Below, piece by piece: positions 60,642-64,000 of a DNA stretch of 64,000 nt. The DNA comes from Chrysoperla carnea (taxonomy: Eukaryota; Arthropoda; Insecta; Neuroptera; Chrysopidae), in NCBI RefSeq assembly GCF_905475395.1, contig NC_058337.1, forward strand, positions 117,918,368 through 117,982,367. Reading direction: 5' to 3'. Each line of letters opens with the position of its first letter. Within the stretch, counting starts at the first letter, position 1. A program made the position numbers and the translations under genes. The notes below the pieces were generated by a model, which searched no databases, was not told the DNA's origin, and saw only the letters and a program-made list of their open reading frames with translations.

Positions 60642-63306
60642 CAAAACTTCTATTTACAAAGTGAAATATTTTTTTATATAAACTCAATTTATTTATTGTC
60701 ATAACACACATACAAGATTTTTTTTCAAGAAATTTTCAAAAAAAAAAATAAAATAAACTCAAAACTGAACTCAAAATATAATCATACACAAATGTCTGAT
60801 AATTCGTATCTATTTTGTAAATATCTTTTCATTCAAACATTTTTATTTAACTATGCTTTCACTGTGTGGTATTATTGAAGTTAATAATTCTGTAGCTGCC
60901 ATCATACTTGTCTAGCCTTTTTTAACTTTATGTTCAAACAACACACTTCTTCTTTTTCATTCTATCCTTCTCATGTATTATAAATTAGAGTAAGTATTTC
61001 TTTTTGTACGTAGGACGTTGATTGTTACAATATGCGTACGCATCATTTTGGTTGTATTCCAAATACCTGATTTATATAAACACAATTGTGTGGCACTGAA
61101 TTGTCGTGCATTTTTTGCGTAATCAATTGTTACGTTATTGTTTAACGCTTTAAATGTCTTCAAATGTTTTTAAATCTAGAAAGCAATATCGGCATTTCAT
61201 TTTAATATCAGAGCTGCCGTTGTTGAGTAAATATAAAATAACCGGTAAAATTTTAATTTATGTAATTGTAGATAAATTCGATGCTTAAACATCCGATGAA
61301 TTTGATTGAATTGAGAAATACGTATAATGTATCGAATTTCTCTTTGAAGTGCATAGGTATAAGAACGTACAATTTACCAAATGATCCTAGGGCTGTAAAT
61401 CGAGAATATCTCGATTAATTAAAGTGAATTGAAAAATATATCTCGGCTAGCCTGACTACTCGCCTCGCAAGATTTTGCTGTGTGGGCATTGGGCAATACA
61501 CTGCAAAACCGGAATATGATTAAAGCGATAATTTTAAAGAAAAAGTGAGTATTTGAGTAAAATGCAGTCAGAGAGGCGCACAAGATTGAGCTCGTGTTCT
61601 CGTCTTCTCAACTTTTCATAAAAAACTGGAGAGAGTAGTATAAAACCGAACTCCTTCAACAATGTCACACTGACGACGGCTATGGTCAGATAACGGAGAA
61701 AAAGGGGGACCTGATATTTTGATAAGCCACTTTTGTTAAACTCAAAATGTTGAGTTTATGTCATGTATGTCGTAATTGAATTCAATATTGAAAAGTAAAA
61801 AAAAAGCTTTTAAAATGTAAATTTTGAAAGGAGCTTAATAATTTCTTTAAATAATAGAAGGTATGCAAATTTTAAAATATAAAAATAAAGAAGACGAAGC
61901 TTTGTTTACAAAATATAACTCATAAATCACAGACTTGTAAAATAATTAATAACACAACATTGACAAATTGTTAGTTTATTCATAGCCACGTTGGCGCTGC
62001 AATTATTATGCGTTTTCGTTTAATGGAAATCAACCTTAATTTTACCGCCAATTTCAAATATCCAATAATTTGAACTCTTTGGAGTGATTTCAGAATACTG
62101 TTAATTACATTACACCATACGTGCTTACAAAAGAAATAAAATTTCAATCCAAATAAAAAGTGAAATGCAATCTCTTTTTTATTTTATTTATTTTTTTGTT
62201 AAACAAATATTCACATACTTTCATCTGGTAAATAACAGTTCAATTGTTTGTCGCTTCTTCAATTGCCTCCATGCATAATTAACATTTTGAATAATTTGTG
62301 TAAACTTATGAAAGTTTTGAATCGTTCAATATTATTTGTTATTTCAGTATTTTAATTATTTATCGAACATATTGCGTGTGATATTATTATTCACATGTAT
62401 AAAATAATTTTAATGTTTTGTTTCTAGAGACCTCATTTAATTCTATTGTTCATGCAGCTTCATATAAGTAGAATTTCGTTGGACAAACAAGCGTCGACAA
62501 ATATCCAACAAATTAGCTTACATTTTCCTCTCTTGTTTCTCTTTTAATAATTCAAACGGGAACTAAATTTTTTGCTTTCTCTCCATTTTATATCAATAAA
62601 AATAGTTGTTATCCTTTTGACCTGTATACCGCCAGAATCCTCAGTGGGACGCTCTTTAGAACGTCGAAATATTTGGGGTATTTGTATATATTATCGCTGT
62701 CGGGTGTATACATATATGGACAGGGGAATCCCTGTGTGGGGGCCTGGTGGGAATCAAACTGAATTTATATTTTCAAAACGTACTGAAATTATATTATTAT
62801 TTCGCAATAATTTAGGTTTATGAACTAAATTGTATGAAATTGTTTTAATTTCTAGATCATATTTTGTTTTAAAAATATATATTTCATCAAAAATGTAATC
62901 TTCATCAGTTTTACGAGAAAGTCTATTACTCGTCGCTAATTTAGAGAACAGAGACAAAATCTCTCCAAATAATAATTACGATTAGGTAACTAATTTATAA
63001 GGATGGAGGCCACATTATATTCGAGGCACTTAATTATATTGCAAAAACCGATCTATATCTCAAGTAAGAAACGACTGAAAATAATTCATACTTTAAGAAG
63101 TCCCTTATTTCTTTGGTGTTACAGTATAAACTTAAGATTTTACATATTTATAGTTTTAAAAAAACCATTATTAAATGTAACAAAACCGCATAAATTGCAA
63201 TTTCATTTACAAAATTATGCGGTCGATTATGTAATTTCAACAGATGATTTAAGTAGTAGGGCTGTTTTAAAAAGGATAAAACATTAATTAAGTAAACAAT
63301 AAACAA

Positions 63307-63312
63307 TTTATT
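63307..63312 (-). terminator. Polyadenylation signal of mRpL55
   Basis: AATAAA on the minus strand, about 42 bases after the stop codon. Confidence 0.7.
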
Positions 63313-63353
63313 TAAAACAATCTAAATATACTTAATGATACACATTCCTAAAA

Positions 63354-63503
63354 TTACTTTTTCTTCTTCATGTATTTTAAATACTTTTTTGTATCAAAAC
63401 CATCATCAATATCCTCTTCAATTTTAATCTTCTTCTTGGGTTTCCGTTTTTCTAATCTTGCACGGCGCTCGGCTTCTGATAACGTTGATAAATCTAGTGG
63501 CAA
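63354..63503 (-). CDS. mRpL55: Mitochondrial ribosomal protein L55 (mL55), exon 2
   Basis: Codes for residues 65-113 and the stop (TAA at 63354-63356). It begins after a TTTTTAG acceptor with LPLDLSTLSEAERRARLEKR, continues through a basic stretch (KPKKKIKI) and an acidic patch (EEDIDDGFD), and ends DTKKYLKYMKKKK. The LDLSTL…RRARLE and KYLKY blocks are hallmarks of mL55, a small metazoan-specific protein of the large mitochondrial ribosomal subunit. The exon joins exon 1 in phase 0. Confidence 0.96.
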   Translation of the reverse strand: MPLDLSTLSEAERRARLEKRKPKKKIKIEEDIDDGFDTKKYLKYMKKKK

Positions 63504-63558
63504 CTAAAAAGTATACATTATTAAATAGATTTAAGCTTGAATGAAAATTCTAAATTAC
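63504..63558 (-). other. mRpL55 intron (55 bases)
   Basis: GTAATT to TTTTTAG on the minus strand. It is very short, typical of small insect introns, and is required to connect the two conserved halves of the protein. Confidence 0.93.
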
Positions 63559-63750
63559 TTTGATAATTTTTCTAGGTTCATGATAACGGATATTAAAAGT
63601 TGAACCATCCGGTTGAACGACTACAGTGGGATACGTGTTCGCATACTTTAATCGATGCGTTCGTGTAATACTAGCAGTATGAGCATTCAAATTTCTTGTA
63701 GAAATTTGTAAAATTATTTTTGGATTCACTAACTTATTTACAAAATTCAT
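63559..63750 (-). CDS. mRpL55: Mitochondrial ribosomal protein L55 (mL55), exon 1
   Basis: Codes for residues 1-64. The N-terminal 25-30 residues (MNFVNKLVNPKIILQISTRN…) are basic and lack acidic residues, as expected of a mitochondrial targeting sequence. Then come RLKYANTYPTVVVQPDGSTF and NIRYHEPRKIIK, the conserved core of the family (YPT-x-x-V-QPDGST-x-NIRYHEPR). The complete protein is 113 residues, normal for insects. The product is imported into the mitochondrial matrix and assembles into the 39S subunit. The start is the only ATG before the targeting sequence. It lies upstream of TESK on the same strand, with about 3 kb between, and is presumably independent. Confidence 0.97.
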
Positions 63751-64000
63751 TTTTATTTGGATTCTAACCCCATTTAGAATTATACAGGGTGGCTAACCTA
63801 AATTCGAACTAATGACAGATATCTTAACCTTACAATTTTCAAAATAATTGAAATATCTTTATTTAACTTAAGGACATCTATGAGTAGAATAAATAATTAA
63901 GAAAATTTTGGAAAATTCTAACCTAATATTGTAACCTATCGATCATTTGTATTATTTCCTGGTGAATTTTGTTAAAGAAAAGCATTCAAAGGAAAAATTA
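63751..64000 (-). promoter_or_regulatory. mRpL55 upstream region, DRE-like site
   Basis: TATCGAT at 63937-63943, 187 bases before the ATG, matches the core of the DRE element of many insect housekeeping promoters. ATACAGGGTGGCTAACC at 63782-63798 resembles one end of an ACAGGG-type MITE and lies within 35 bases of the start codon. No TATA box is evident, as is usual for such genes. Confidence 0.35.

Larger units (their letters stand above)
60310..63353. other. Region between TESK exon 1 and mRpL55
   Basis: It probably holds the TESK 5' leader and promoter. 61440-61720 is GC-richer than its surroundings and could be a non-coding first exon or a promoter; on the plus strand it also has GTATAAAACC at about 61640. 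A short hairpin is at 60600-60641. Two frames near 62754-62980 (-) and 63003-63287 (+) have somewhat protein-like composition (for example SKLATSNRLSRKTDEDYIF on the minus strand) but no family resemblance and no clear splice signals, so I do not call them. Confidence 0.4.

Noticed and set aside
62754..63287. Convergent short genes between TESK and mRpL55
   Set aside because: The minus-strand frame lacks an ATG (it opens at TTG) and the plus-strand frame has no family resemblance. Neither has good splice sites.

Overview
This is a strongly AT-rich stretch of animal nuclear DNA, almost certainly from an insect. The evidence is spliced genes with GT-AG introns, a clip-domain protein (an arthropod family), an orthologue of insect mitochondrial ribosomal protein L55, and a dense load of MITE-like fold-back repeats plus a tRNA-derived SINE. 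I cannot place the order. There is no sign of bacterial or organelle DNA.

Three genes can be supported. (1) A testis-specific protein kinase (TESK / center divider family) lies on the minus strand. Its first recognisable coding exon is at 60046-60309 and the next is at 9143-9264. The exons join in frame (...SEVFK | VTHRTTGEV...) across an intron of 50,781 bases that fills most of the window. Later kinase exons must lie beyond position 1. (2) A small secreted clip-domain protein lies on the plus strand, nested inside that intron. It has two exons (21949-22127 and 24076-24343), and no protease domain is seen. (3) mRpL55 (mL55) lies on the minus strand at 63354-63750, with a 55-base intron. It is upstream of TESK and in the same orientation.

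Between these genes the DNA is mainly repeats. From left to right: intron 2 of TESK (1-9142) holds a MITE, a tRNA-derived SINE and copies of two dispersed families. The big intron holds many short palindromic MITEs (14.9, 19.7, 22.6, 31.1, 41.3 and 46.9 kb) and several longer terminal-inverted-repeat elements (27.3, 32.3, 41.9, 47.5, 52.5 and 57.0 kb). It also holds at least seven copies of a roughly 570-base repeat, tandem arrays at 16.7 and 37.0 kb, and long (GT)n and (TA)n tracts.

The standout is at 28068-30413. Two arms of 1,166 bases, identical in every block I compared and with no net indel, are separated by a 14-base loop. Each arm carries seven and a half copies of a 31-base repeat that looks like a 3' splice site, and a hammerhead-ribozyme-like motif near its outer tip. 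A 12-base direct repeat brackets the structure. Because it lies in an intron of TESK, the pre-mRNA would contain a very long hairpin. It could be a hairpin-RNA locus, an unusual retroelement insertion, or an assembly fold-back artefact; the flanking direct repeat argues against the last.
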